A stretch of DNA of 64,000 nt from Opisthocomus hoazin. Its lineage: Eukaryota; Chordata; Aves; Opisthocomiformes; Opisthocomidae. A program made the translations under genes and the position numbers. Shown piece after piece: positions 8,891 to 18,936 of this stretch. The stretch lies in contig NC_134442.1 of the NCBI RefSeq assembly GCF_030867145.1, forward strand, positions 4,169,001-4,233,000, written 5' to 3'. The notes under the pieces were generated by a model. The model saw nothing but the letters and a program-made list of their open reading frames with translations. It made no database searches and was not told the DNA's origin. The stretch's first letter is position 1. Each line of letters begins with the position of its first letter.

Positions 8891-10426
8891 ATGGGAAGTC
8901 AGACGTCTTCCCCAGAGAGAGACGTATATGAGCTTATGAAAGCTCTCCTTAAAAAACATGGAAAGAATATTTCTGGGCACGATCTCAAACTGATACTTAA
9001 ATGGGTACAGGTGAAGATGCCCACTGTAACTGCGTCTACTATCTTTACGCGGGAACTTTGGGACGATGTGGGGGTGAAACTATGGGACGCGGCAACAACA
9101 GGGAACGCCGAAGCGCAGCGTATGCTCCCCTGGTGGAGGAGTGTTTTTGAGACCTTAAAAGCGCAAGAGAAAAATCATAAAGACAAAGCAGGGGAGGAGG
9201 ATAACTCTCCCACGGCGCCTCCGGTGCCGCTGGAGAACAAACCCTTAAGAGTGTGTGCTGCGAGATACCCCCCAGGGGGGGATCCTTTTGACCCGGGTCC
9301 GGTGGATCCTGAAAAAGAACCGGATCTCTACCCCCCTGACCCGTGCGATGTGTGGGCTAATATAAAACGCCAAGCCTTGAAGGAGGGGGAGTTAGAAATC
9401 GCTAAAACAATTGTAGCCCCCGTGATCTATCAGGGTCGGGGGGCTCAGTGGGAGGCTTTATCTTTCTCGGTAATTAAGGAACTGCGTCGTACTGTTACTG
9501 AGCACGGGCTTTCGTCTCCGTATTTTGCAAGTTTATTGTCTTCTGTTTTCGACACTTATGTTATGACTCCGCATGATTTAAAATCTTTAGCGCAACTGTT
9601 ACTGACTCCGACACAGTACTCCCTGTGGGAGTCACACTGGAAGGGGGGACTCCAGGCACTTCTCACAACTTACGTGGGTCACGGCAATGCAGCTATAGCT
9701 GCGCTGACTATCGAACACCTTACTGGCACGGGTCAGTATTCTGATCCGGTGGCTCAAGCCAAAGCTAAAAAAGCCCTTTTTAAGGTCCCTGACTCACAAA
9801 AACCGCCAAAAACCTTCACTACGATTACCCAGGACCACCGGGAACCTTATATGCAGATTGTTGACAGGCTGAAGCAAGCCCTGGAGCGTCAGATAGACAA
9901 TACGGAAGCGCGGGAGATTTTGTTGTTAAAATTGGCTGTAGAAAATGCTAATGTGGATTGTAAAAAGTTACTGAAATCTCTCCCAAATCCAAACCCCACA
10001 CTGGTGGAGATGGTAGAGGCTTGTAATAGAATTGGCACTATGGATCATAAATTTGAAGCCATGGCTGCTGCTTTCGCGACCATGCACAGCTCTGGGGGGC
10101 CCAGGAATTGTTATGGTTGCGGCAAACCACGTCATTTGAAAAGGAACTGTTTGGCTACCAATGCTGGTACCAGGCCCCAGGCCCCTGGGGTCTGCCCTAG
10201 ATGCCGAAAAGGGCGTCATTATGCTAATCAATGTCGGTCTAAGTATGATTTCCAGGGTCAACCGATACAGGGAAACCGATCGCGAAGCGCGGGGCAGCGA
10301 CGCACGCAGACACAAGTACCGCAGCCGACGTTTCAACCCCTACGGAGGGAACCAGCAGTGTCTCAAGTCTCCACCCAACAGCAGCTGGTAGCGCCGGATT
10401 GGACCTGGCAACCTCCCACACAGTAA
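8891..10426 (+). CDS. gag: retroviral Gag polyprotein, open (511 aa)
   Basis: The ATG at 8891 is the first in the frame and gives MGSQTSS, with Gly at position 2 suited to N-myristoylation in matrix. A Pro-rich linker follows at about residues 100-150. The capsid region has a major-homology-like stretch, QDHREPYMQIVDRLKQALE, near residue 314. Two nucleocapsid zinc knuckles of the form CX2CX4HX4C follow, CYGCGKPRHLKRNC and CPRCRKGRHYANQC, and then a basic tail. Gag assembles particles under the plasma membrane and packages RNA. The frame has no stop from ATG to TAA, which is notable beside the broken pol. The size fits beta-like Gags. I saw no clear PTAP or PPxY late motif. Confidence 0.93.
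   Translation: MGSQTSSPERDVYELMKALLKKHGKNISGHDLKLILKWVQVKMPTVTASTIFTRELWDDVGVKLWDAATTGNAEAQRMLPWWRSVFETLKAQEKNHKDKAGEEDNSPTAPPVPLENKPLRVCAARYPPGGDPFDPGPVDPEKEPDLYPPDPCDVWANIKRQALKEGELEIAKTIVAPVIYQGRGAQWEALSFSVIKELRRTVTEHGLSSPYFASLLSSVFDTYVMTPHDLKSLAQLLLTPTQYSLWESHWKGGLQALLTTYVGHGNAAIAALTIEHLTGTGQYSDPVAQAKAKKALFKVPDSQKPPKTFTTITQDHREPYMQIVDRLKQALERQIDNTEAREILLLKLAVENANVDCKKLLKSLPNPNPTLVEMVEACNRIGTMDHKFEAMAAAFATMHSSGGPRNCYGCGKPRHLKRNCLATNAGTRPQAPGVCPRCRKGRHYANQCRSKYDFQGQPIQGNRSRSAGQRRTQTQVPQPTFQPLRREPAVSQVSTQQQLVAPDWTWQPPTQ
10270..10276 (+). promoter_or_regulatory. gag-pro -1 ribosomal frameshift site GGGAAAC
   Basis: The heptamer G GGA AAC sits in the gag frame in the correct register, and the -1 frame is open from 10249 to 11079. 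GGGAAAC is an established slippery site (Mason-Pfizer monkey virus gag-pro, visna virus). A short CGCG/CGCG inverted repeat follows within about 10 bases and could contribute to a stimulatory structure. Confidence 0.75.
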
Positions 10427-11079
10427 CGTTGCTCGATTCCTCGGTTCACTTATTGTTAACAAATGTTTCGGGGCCCCTACCCCCAAAAACCCAAGCGTTT
10501 TTGTTAGGAAGATCATCTACCACCTTGTCAGGACTTTTTGTACTACCAGGGGTCATTGATTCTGACAGTACTGATGAAATTAAAATCATGGCATGGACCC
10601 CGTTTCCTCCCTGCACGGTGCCAGAAGGCAGCTGTATAGCACAATTGGTATTGATTCCCACAGTGACGGACTCCCCAGTTCCTAACCAACCTCAACAAAG
10701 GCAGGGTGGGTTTGGACCTATGGGGGACCCACAAATTTTATGGGTACAGTCTATTTCCCAAAAACGACCTGTGTACCAATGTACCCTTATTCGTGGGGGG
10801 CAGCAAGTAATGCTAAATGGGATTATTGATACTGGAGCTGATGTCACAGTAATATCCCAGGCCAAGTGGCCTGCCCAATGGCCTCTGGCTAATGTTTCCC
10901 AGACATTGGCTGGAATTGGGGGAACTGGTAAAAGCCACCAAAGCGTAGAATTAATCCAAATCCAAGGTCCGGAAGGGCATACGGCTTCTGTTAAGCCTTT
11001 TGTGTTACCTGTTCCTATGGTTCTGTGGGGGCGCGACGTACTGTCTCAGTGGGGAATGTCCATTCAAACCCATTTTTAG
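10270..11079 (+). CDS. pro: dUTPase-like domain plus aspartic protease (pro frame)
   Basis: This frame is read after the -1 shift. The first part has dUTPase motifs in order: AGLDL (from about 10393), GRSS (near 10516), GVIDSDSTDEI (motif 3, near 10552), IAQLVLIP (near 10636) and GGFG (near 10702). The second part is a retroviral aspartic protease with the active-site triad in IIDTGADVTVIS (near 10822), a flap-like IGGTG and a C-terminal GRDVLSQ. The protease cleaves Gag and Gag-Pol; the dUTPase would lower dUTP during reverse transcription. In motif 3 the usual aromatic residue after Asp-x-Asp is Ser, so the dUTPase may be inactive. The frame ends TAG at 11077-11079 and overlaps the pol frame. 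Confidence 0.88.
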   Translation, partial: GKPIAKRGAATHADTSTAADVSTPTEGTSSVSSLHPTAAGSAGLDLATSHTVTLLDSSVHLLLTNVSGPLPPKTQAFLLGRSSTTLSGLFVLPGVIDSDSTDEIKIMAWTPFPPCTVPEGSCIAQLVLIPTVTDSPVPNQPQQRQGGFGPMGDPQILWVQSISQKRPVYQCTLIRGGQQVMLNGIIDTGADVTVISQAKWPAQWPLANVSQTLAGIGGTGKSHQSVELIQIQGPEGHTASVKPFVLPVPMVLWGRDVLSQWGMSIQTHF

Positions 11080-13756
11080 ATGGGGCCATTGAAGTGCGTG
11101 ACACCCTGAAATTAACTTGGAAAACCAATGACCCTATTTGGGTAGATCAATGGCCCCTCCCTCTGGAAAAGCTTCGCGCCCTCCAGGAATTAGTCACGAA
11201 GCAGTTGACAAAAGGGCACATTGTGCCCTCCACTAGCCCTTGGAATTCACCTGTCTTTGTCATCAAGAAACAAACTGGCAAGTGGCGCTTACTCCATGAC
11301 CTTAGAAAAATTAATGACGCTATGGAAGATATGGGAGCCCTTCAACCAGGACTCCCGTCCCCTACTATGATCCCTCGAGATTGGCACTTGACTGTTATTG
11401 ACCTCAAAGACTACTTTTTTAATATCCCACTGCATCCAGACGATGCTCCTAAATTTGCCTTTTCAGTTCCAAGCGTCAACATGCAAGCCCTGTTGCAAAG
11501 ATACCAGTGGGCTGTGCTGCCACAGGGAATGAAGAATAGTCCTACGATTTGTCAGTGGTACGTAGCTAAAGTACTTACCCCTGTTAGAACTACGATGCCT
11601 AGTGTCTTGTTGTATCACTATATGGATGACATCCTGGTGGCTGCACAACTCCATGGAGTCATGGAGGAAGCTGTAGCCCTTGTCATGGCTGCCGTTAACT
11701 CGGCAGGCCTCTCTATTGCTCCGGAAAAGATTCAAAAAATATCTCCATGGAAATACTTAGGTTGGCGCATCAGGGCCCAGACTATAACTCCCCAACCTCT
11801 ACAGATACAGACAGACATACAAAATTTACACGATGTACAAAAATTGTTAGGAACAATCAATTGGGTTCGACCACTGTTGGGGATTTCTAATGCAGATTTA
11901 AGTCCTTTATTTAGACTGCTAAAAGGGGACACTGACTTACGCTCCCCCCACAGTCTTGACCCTGAAGCCACTACTTCCCTGCAAAAGGTTGCTACAGCAA
12001 TTAGTCTCCGACAAGCACATCGATGGGCTCCCGAGCTACCTTTTTTTCTGATTATTTTAAACCCCGCACGACAACCTCATGCGTTAATATTTCAGTGAGA
12101 TTCTCAGAAATCAGACCCACTGCTGATTATTGAATGGGTTTTCTTACCCAATCAGTCCAGAATATTTCAACACAGCACGAGATGTTTGTATCTTTAATCA
12201 TTAGAGCCCGGCAACGTTTACTGACACTATCAGGAATGGACTTTGCCTGCATCTGTTTGCCTGTGGCAAGTACTTGCTTACAGTGGCTCCACCAACAATC
12301 CGATGCCTTCAGTGTAGCAATAGCTGGCTACACAGGCCAACTTACTTCTCACCCGCCATCTCATAAGCTACTCAATGCTGACTTTCATCTTCTGTCCAGG
12401 CCAAAAAGAAGTGACCAACCCTTGCAGGCCCTCACCGTGTTTACGGACGGCTCTGGAAAGTGGCATAAATCGGTCATCCTATGGTGGGATGACCAGCGTG
12501 GACAATGGGACTCGGATATAGAGACTGTACCTGGTTCTCCTCAGATAGTAGAACTGAAAGCAGTTGTTCGAGTTTTCCGAAAGTGGTCCACACCGCTTAA
12601 CATAATTACTGACTCAGCTTACGTTGCAGGAATTGTTGAACAGGCTGAAGCATCTGTCTTACGTGATGTCTCACATTCTGAATTGTTTGCTTTATTGCAG
12701 GAGCTTATTTTCCTCCTGGACTCGCGCCCTCATCCCTATTTTGTTATGCACGTCAGGGCACATACTGCTTTACCTGGTTTTATTGCAGAAGGGAATCGAC
12801 AAGCTGATATACTTACGTTACCAGTGCAAGTATTACCGGATCGCGTAGCGCAGGCTAAACTCAGCCATTCTTTCTTTCACCAGAATGTTGGAGGTCTTAA
12901 ACGACAATTCGGCCTCACTACTCAGCAAGCAACTAATGTTATCGCCGTGTGTCCTGACTGTCAAAAACACTCCTTTCCGTCGATAACGGGAGGGGTTAAT
13001 CCTAGGCGACTGCAGAGCTTACAACTGTGGCAAACTGATGTAACCCACTTTTCAGAATTTGGTCATCTAAAATGTATTCACTCTTCCATTGATACCTTTT
13101 CTGGTGCCTTGTTTGCCTCCTGCCACACAGGAGAAAAGACACGTGATGTTCAAAAACATTTAATGCGTGCCTTTGCCACTTTAGGTATACCCTCTCAGAT
13201 CAAGACGGACAACGGCCCTGCCTACGTGTCATCCGCAACGAAAGCTTTTTTTAACTCCTGGGGGATTACTCACATTACTGGCATTCCTCACTCCACTACA
13301 GGCCAATCCTTAATTGAACGCTCTCATCAATCTCTGAAACGCTTGCTACAACAACAAAAAGGGGGAGTAGGGACTGCTACCCCTGAGGAGCGTCTACAGA
13401 AACTCTTATATGTTTTCAATTTTTTGAATTGTTCTCTGTTAGACAGCAACCCTCTGATAGTTCATCATTTTAATACAAACGCTTCGTTTGAAGCAACAAT
13501 CAAGGCCCCAGTGTTGATTCGAGATCCTGAAAGAGGTAAGATCACGGGACCCTACCTCCTTATCACGTGGGGCAGAGGTTATGCTTGTGTTTCCACAGAA
13601 AGAGGCCCCTGATGGATTCCAGCGAAAAGCGTGCGGCCTTTCCGCGAATCGTTGCCACAACCATCTGAGGACAAATTGGATCGTACCCGGGACGAACCTT
13701 CTGATCAACAAGTAGGTGAATCTCCTCAAGAGGACCGGGACAATCAGGACGGATGA
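11025..13756 (+). pseudogene. pol: retroviral Pol: RT, RNase H, integrase; interrupted
   Basis: The pol frame is -1 relative to pro. Reverse transcriptase has LPQGMKNSP and the YMDD box (HYMDDILVA, near 11620). The frame is cut by TGA at 12096-12098, where the family has Trp, and a one-base frameshift follows between about 12140 and 12165. RNase H then continues with TDGS, VELKAV and TDSAY. Integrase shows an HHCC-type zinc region (HSFFHQ to CPDC), the catalytic DDE set in WQTDVTHF, KTDNGPAY and LIERSHQSLK, and a C-terminal domain cut by TGA at 13610-13612. The following frame continues to TGA at 13754-13756. Each lesion separates a domain, so no full Pol could be made. Confidence 0.92.
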
Positions 13757-13976
13757 ATCATAAACATGGAAGGACTGTATGAACCAGTGTACAGAGACAG
13801 CAGTCACGAAAGTTTCGTGTCTTTTCTGTAACACTTGTGAACCATGGGTTTTGTGTAAATGACAGCAGTGTATGCTTTGGCTGTTTTTATTTTTCTGTTA
13901 TTACTTCTTCCATGCCTGTTGCAGTGTTTGCAAAAACTAATAACACGCTCAGTAAAAGGAATTCTTATTGTACCAC
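13757..13976 (+). pseudogene. env: env remnant: membrane anchor and cytoplasmic tail only
   Basis: Only about 220 bases lie between the pol end and the polypurine tract, where a full env would need about 1.5 kb. A frame from 13859 reads a hydrophobic run, ALAVFIFLLLLLPCLL, followed by a Cys/Gln/Lys-rich stretch. This looks like the transmembrane anchor and tail of a TM subunit that runs toward the LTR. Surface subunit, cleavage site and fusion peptide are missing, so this is an internal deletion. Confidence 0.6.
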
Positions 13977-13989
13977 AGGAAGGGGGAGA
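13977..13989 (+). other. polypurine tract
   Basis: Thirteen purines, AGGAAGGGGGAGA, lie directly before the 3' LTR start TGTGGG. This is the expected plus-strand primer. Confidence 0.85.
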
Positions 13990-14343
13990 TGTGGGCCTCA
14001 GCAGGGCCCCCAGAGCGGTGCAATTGATAAGGAAGGATGTGTTGGAACTTGTGGGCCATAAACCCTGGGAAGAAGGGAGATAGTGCCGAGCCATCTTGAA
14101 GGAGGAAGCAGGGCCTTAGATAAGAAAAGAATGTGTCTGCATGGCCTTAGTTTAGATAAGCTTAGGAAAAGAATGTGTCTGTGTTAGCAACTGTGTTCAC
14201 CAATCAATAGGTGCCTAGTTTGAAACTTAACCACTCAGTTTAAAACACGCTGCCTTTTGATCTGTATAAATGTATGTGTGTAAGGACAATAAAACGTACA
14301 TTCTGCTTGTATCAAGCAGGTGTCCCGTCTTTCAATCGCGGCA
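13990..14343 (+). repeat. 3' LTR
   Basis: 354 bp, TGTGGG to GGCA, with TATAAA at 14265-14270 and AATAAA at 14288-14293. It aligns along its length with the 5' LTR, with scattered substitutions, but lacks that LTR's internal duplication. Confidence 0.92.
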
Positions 14344-15084
14344 GTCAGATGCATGAGAGATGCAAGGTCTGTCCCTCCTCTAATCAATATCTGCAAGCAT
14401 TATGTGAACACAAAGCACATCACACTGGGGTGAATACTCACACCCATGACGACACAGTCAAGGAACAGGACAGAACAAGTATTTTCACAGTGTACCTGGA
14501 TACATCTCGTCTTCAAGGACAGCCTCCTTCAAACACACCATTAATCCTCATAAAAACTCAGTTGAAATTGGAAGGAGGATGAAATGAGAACAAAATGAGC
14601 TGTTGATGCATCAGGAACTGTATAAGAATAAACAAAGAGAGCGTGGGACCACTGCTGAGTTTGGTAAGAGGAGATGTAGATAGCTCTGTGATAGCCTCTG
14701 CACTCTTTGCCTCGGTTACCACAAGCGAGGTCTCCCAGGATTTCAAGCCCTGAGGCAGGAGGCAGGAGGAGAACAACCAACACAAGCTTTCTTCCTGCCC
14801 TTTTTGAGGACTTATTTCACGCCTGCCTTTTTCAAATCCTCACGAACCTCTCTGATGGCTCTGGCCTTTCCAAGATGTTTGACAGAGGTCTCACAATGAC
14901 ACTGGCCTGCCTTCTTGATATCCCTGACACCAAAAGCTGTCTCCGTATCCCACATTTCCTGGGGAATGCCCAGGACACAAGATGTGCCTGTCCAGGTCCT
15001 CATGGCCTGTTCAGAAGAGAATGAGAAGTGATTTCTTCCTACAGGCACAGAATATTAATGGGCTCTCTGTGCAGCTGACAGCAT
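14344..15084. other. right flank of the retrovirus, distal olfactory-unit sequence
   Basis: About 80 bases after the LTR (from 14350, GATGCAAGGTCTGTCCC) resemble 21850-21918 and 30200-30262 in the flanks of OR-B and OR-C. The rest shows no gene. Confidence 0.4.
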
Positions 15085-15900
15085 TCCTGAGTGGTTTTCT
15101 GAGTGATTCCCTGCCCCACAAGTTTGTGGTCATCGGGCTGTAGATGAGAGGACTGAGCAGGGGCAAGGATGGAGGAGAAAAAAGGTTTTGTCAAACTGTC
15201 TCTCAGTAGGGCTGTCCTGGGCTTTACACACGCCAGGATGAGGGATGCTGTAGAAAAGAGTGACACTAGTGAGGTGAGGGGAGCAGGTAGACAAGGCCTT
15301 CCGCCAACCCACGCTGGGCAGGAAAGCTGCCCCAGGGTGGCAGCTCTGATGCACCCATAGGATGCCAGGGGGAACAGGAAGTGGAAGATTGGATCTTGAA
15401 AGCAATCTTGAAATCAAAGAGCAGGAGTGTCATGGTTGTCACTGCAGGATTGTCCCAGTACTGGGGCAAAACCACAGAAGAAGTGGTGCGATACATGAGG
15501 GCCACAAAATGTAGAGGGGATGAGAACAAAATGATGAGTGTAGGTGACAGAAATCCGCCTAGCCATGGTGCAATTGCCTTCTGGAGACAGCCCTTGCAGT
15601 TCATGAGTCTTACAGAGAGCAGGGGGTGGCATACAGCTAAGTACTCCTTGTAAGATGTCGCCACCAGCCAGAATCACTCCATAAATGCAAAAGGTGCAGG
15701 AAATAGCACTACCCTTGCTGGGAGTAGAGACTGTGCTGTCAGGGTGGTGGAGCTGTAGCAGGTTTCCAAGATTCCCAGCAGCAGTCCCATGACGAAGGTG
15801 TTCCAAACCTCCAGTATGTGGCAGAGCAGGAGAGAAAGGATGAAAAGATTTATCCGAAAGCTGGGGACTTTCCCCATTCCCTGTTACAGAAAACTCCATT
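15085..15900 (-). pseudogene. decayed olfactory receptor pseudogene, not OR14 type
   Basis: On the minus strand, pieces in different frames follow the order of a class II olfactory receptor. SYKEYLAVCHPL sits at the MAYDRYLAICHPL position. KAIAPWLGGFLSPTLIILF matches TM4 and its following loop, and STFCGPHVSHHFFCGFAP matches the second extracellular loop. CSPHLTSVTLFYS is the TM6 signature and PLLSPLIYS the TM7 signature. The loop wording (FCGP...HHFFC) resembles OR6/OR10/OR11-type receptors rather than the OR14 genes in the rest of the window. Several frameshifts and the lost DRY motif show long decay. There is no usable start. Confidence 0.75.
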
Positions 15901-17591
15901 GATAACGTCTGATTGTCCTAGTCCCCTTTTTCCATGCAAAGCTTTTGGTCTTCATGTCCCCTGTCTCCTGGTAGGACACCCAAGAGTTCTTTCTCTGTGT
16001 AGGTGCTTACAGAAATTGTCAAGGAAGTTCAGAGCGGGGAAACATGGAGGGGTGCGTGCCTCTGACTGCATTCCTGATCCCTAGACATGCTCTGTGCTTT
16101 GTGAAAGTAATGAAATGCTGTCTTCTACAGGGCAATGCTGCTCATGCTTTCAGAACCCTTTCTGACTGCATTGGTGAGATGTGCTTCTTTCTAATGAAAA
16201 GGACAGGCCCTAAAGACAAGGGAGGTGACACAGCACCCAGGGACATTTGCAACGAAGCTGACAAGGCAGGTGAGAGAAATCTCCTTGGGATGGTGGGACT
16301 TGTTCCTGAAGTCACTCCCAGAAATGTCAGGGTTCTGACAGGGCTGTTCAGCGACACAAGTGCTTCCCTGCACAGGCAGAGGCAGAGGCAGGGCACTGCA
16401 GCAGGCGTAGTGTTTCCCTGGCTGCCTCCTGCCACTCCCAGAGGCACCTCAACCGTGTGGTGTGTTGCCCTGGTCTGCACGCATCAGAGATTCCCCATGG
16501 CATGAGGAATGGCCACGTGGACCTCAGTTCAAGGAACCACATGACAGTGCCACATTCAGGAGGTTTCCCAGGGTAAGTTACAGGCTAAAGTGAAGTGACC
16601 TGAAGACACTCTCTGTCCCAGAAGACCTCATGGCCTTCATGGCCACCTCTAGGCATAGCTGATGGCATTTGTGCTCACTCGGGTTCATCTCCCCACTAGC
16701 ACACAGTGTGCATGGTTGTGTCTTGGCCATGCAACACAAACCTGAACTTCTGACCATGTCATTTGGTGTCCCTGCATGGAGAGATAAAGAAACTCTCCAA
16801 GCTGTAGTGAGAAACCAGCCCTGGAAATTCTTGTTGTTATTGGCTGCTAAGTGACAACTACCATGGAGGGTCTTGCCCAGGGTTTCCAATAAACATGGAC
16901 ACAGACCAGACACTTTTTTGCTGGTCCTTCGTGTCTCTCCCAGCAACCTTGTCTGTGCGAGGACACTGCTGTGTCCCCCCAGACTTCCCACTCACACAGT
17001 TCAGCTCAGCTCTTCACTGTGTTTTCATCTCCAGGGGACTTTCCTGGGCATGTTCTTGAGAACACTGTTAGAAAGAGTCTGAAGCCTTCAGGCACTGCCT
17101 TGAGGAGATCCCCTTTCGCTCCCATAGGATTGGGACCAAACTGCCAGAGCACTCAGGTCTTACAGTACACAAGGCCTCAGAAGGACTTCATGGAGTTGGA
17201 AAGAGAGCAGCTCAGAAAAGACCAAGTGCTGGTGCTCCCTAGCACTTCTGCTGTGCTGGGACTCTTTTGCCCTGCCCCTCTGGAGGTGCCCCTGCAGCTC
17301 CAGAGAAAGTCTTGGAAGAGGGGTCTTGGACAAGCAAGAAATTACAAGGTCCTTTATTGTTTTTAAACACACCAAGAAAATGGCTCTTGATTTACACAGT
17401 CTCTGGGTCACACACGACAGGTAGATAATGAAATAGCATTGGGAGGAACGATGGCAATTAGTTGTAGAGAACATTATCACAACCAAGACTATGAAGAAAA
17501 TAAACCAAAAGAAACAAAACAAATGACCAAAGACAACCTGGTCTTGCAGTACATTACAATGTTCAGAAGTAGACAGGAAGTGTATTGCTGC
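15901..17591. other. intergenic, nothing recognised
   Basis: No CR1, LTR or receptor similarity was recognised. Short frames on both strands have no family features. Confidence 0.35.
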
Positions 17592-18515
17592 TTAGGAACA
17601 GCCAGTCACCAGTTTCCACACTGCATCCTTGAGCTCCTGGTTCCTCAAGCTATAGATGAGGGGGTTCAGTATTGATGGAAACACAGAATACAGCACTGCC
17701 ACAAACAGAATAAGCAATGTAGAGGAGATGGAGGGTGGTTTCAGGTAGGCAAATGCGGCAGTGCTGATGAACAGGGAGACCACGGCCATGTGAGGGAGGC
17801 ATGTGGAAAAGGCTTTGTGCCGTCCCTGCTCAGAGGGGATCCTCAGCACGGCCCTGAAGATCTGCACATAGGACAGCACAATGAGAACGAAACACCCAAA
17901 ACCTATAGATACACTAACCACAACAAGCCCATCTTCCCTGAGGTAGGAGTCTGAGCAGGAGAGCTTGAGGATCTGTGGGATTTCACAGAAGAACTGGTCC
18001 AGGGCATTGCCCTTGCAGAGGGGTATGGAAAAAGTATTGGCAGTGTGCAGCACAGCGTAAAGAAAACCAGTGCTCCAGGCAGCTGCTACCATGTGGACAC
18101 AAGCTCTGCTGCCCAGGAGGGTCCCATTGTGCAAGGGTCTGCAGATGGCAATGTAGCGGTCATAGGCCATGACAGTCAGAAGAAATAATTCTGCTGAAAT
18201 GAAGAAGAGAAAGAAAAAGAGCTGGGCAGCACATCTTGAGTAGGAGATGGCCCTAGAGTCCAAGAGGGAACTAGACATGGATTTGGGGAGAGTGGCGGAG
18301 ATGGAGCCGAGGTCAAGGAGGGAGAGGTTGAGGAGGAAGAAGTACATGGGGGTGTGGAGGCGGTGGTCACAGACTACGGCAGTGATGATGAGGCCATTGC
18401 TGAAAAGGGCAGCCAGGTAGATGCCCAGGAAGAGCCAGAAGTGCAAGAGCTGCAGCTCCCGTGTGTCTGCGAATGCCAGGAGGAGGAACTGGGTGATGGA
18501 GCTGACATTGGACAT
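17592..18515 (-). CDS. olfactory receptor, OR14-like, intact (OR-B)
   Basis: A seven-transmembrane odorant receptor of 307 aa, the normal length, for the ciliary membrane of olfactory neurons, coupling to Golf. The ATG gives MSNVSSITQF with an N-glycosylation site at Asn3. Visible landmarks are TPMYFF at 55-60, the conserved TM3 Cys95 in SYSRCAAQLF, MAYDRYIAICRP at 116-127, KAFSTCLPH in TM6 and NPLIYSLRN in TM7. There are no stops or frameshifts. The coding exon has an acceptor-like TTCCTCTAG about 35 bases upstream of ATG, as in its paralogues. It is the only complete receptor in the window. The family call is firm; the exact subfamily is by resemblance, and no ligand can be inferred. One doubt is its upstream exon donor, which is weak. 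Confidence 0.95.
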   Translation of the reverse strand: MSNVSSITQFLLLAFADTRELQLLHFWLFLGIYLAALFSNGLIITAVVCDHRLHTPMYFFLLNLSLLDLGSISATLPKSMSSSLLDSRAISYSRCAAQLFFFLFFISAELFLLTVMAYDRYIAICRPLHNGTLLGSRACVHMVAAAWSTGFLYAVLHTANTFSIPLCKGNALDQFFCEIPQILKLSCSDSYLREDGLVVVSVSIGFGCFVLIVLSYVQIFRAVLRIPSEQGRHKAFSTCLPHMAVVSLFISTAAFAYLKPPSISSTLLILFVAVLYSVFPSILNPLIYSLRNQELKDAVWKLVTGCS

Positions 18516-18936
18516 TTGCTTCCTCTGGGTATGGGATTCTATTCCTAGAGGAAGAATCAATGAAGATTTAGGGGAGATATCTCAGAGGAAAATCAAAGAC
18601 TTTCTCCTAGACCCTCACCCTGTTACATACACAGCACAATTTTTTCCAAGATCCCTTCCTTCAGGTCTGTGGCTGCAGCTGTTGTGGGTGCTGTCTGAGT
18701 GTACAACGAGGAGTAGGACTTCTCCCCACTGGCTGCCCAGAAGGCAGCCCTGCTCTGTAGCCATGAGTTCACGAAAATGATAAGGGCAGGGGCCAGACCT
18801 GGTTTTCAACTATGTTTGAGAAACCTGTTCTTACTGCAAAATGGATTTTCAACATCTGCACTGGCAGTGCTGAGGATCCAGGAAAGCAGAACTAATTTTG
18901 ACACGTTTGGGTTTTTTCTGCTTCCCTCATGTAAAC

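Larger units (their letters stand above)
8349..14343 (+). mobile_element. class II (beta-like) endogenous retrovirus, nearly full length, env-deleted
   Basis: The order is 5' LTR, tRNA-Trp primer binding site, gag, pro with an N-terminal dUTPase, pol (RT, RNase H, integrase), a membrane-anchor remnant of env, polypurine tract, 3' LTR. gag and pro are open; pol is interrupted by stops and a frameshift. A dUTPase ahead of the protease in the pro frame, reached by -1 frameshifting, is the betaretrovirus arrangement. The left flank (8343-8348, ggcggg) and right flank (14344-14349, gtcaga) do not form a target duplication. The left flank belongs to the GC-rich MROH side and the right flank to the receptor side. 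Confidence 0.92.

Noticed and set aside
11040-11079. A canonical pro-pol slippery heptamer
   Set aside because: A second -1 shift is needed by the frames, but AAACCCA (11066-11072) and the T-run before the stop are not in the pro register, so no site is claimed.
18176-18370. Ser/Thr/Pro-rich frames antisense or out of frame in receptor genes (also 50556, 27007, 18354)
   Set aside because: They recur over every OR14 copy as alternative-frame readings of conserved receptor codons.
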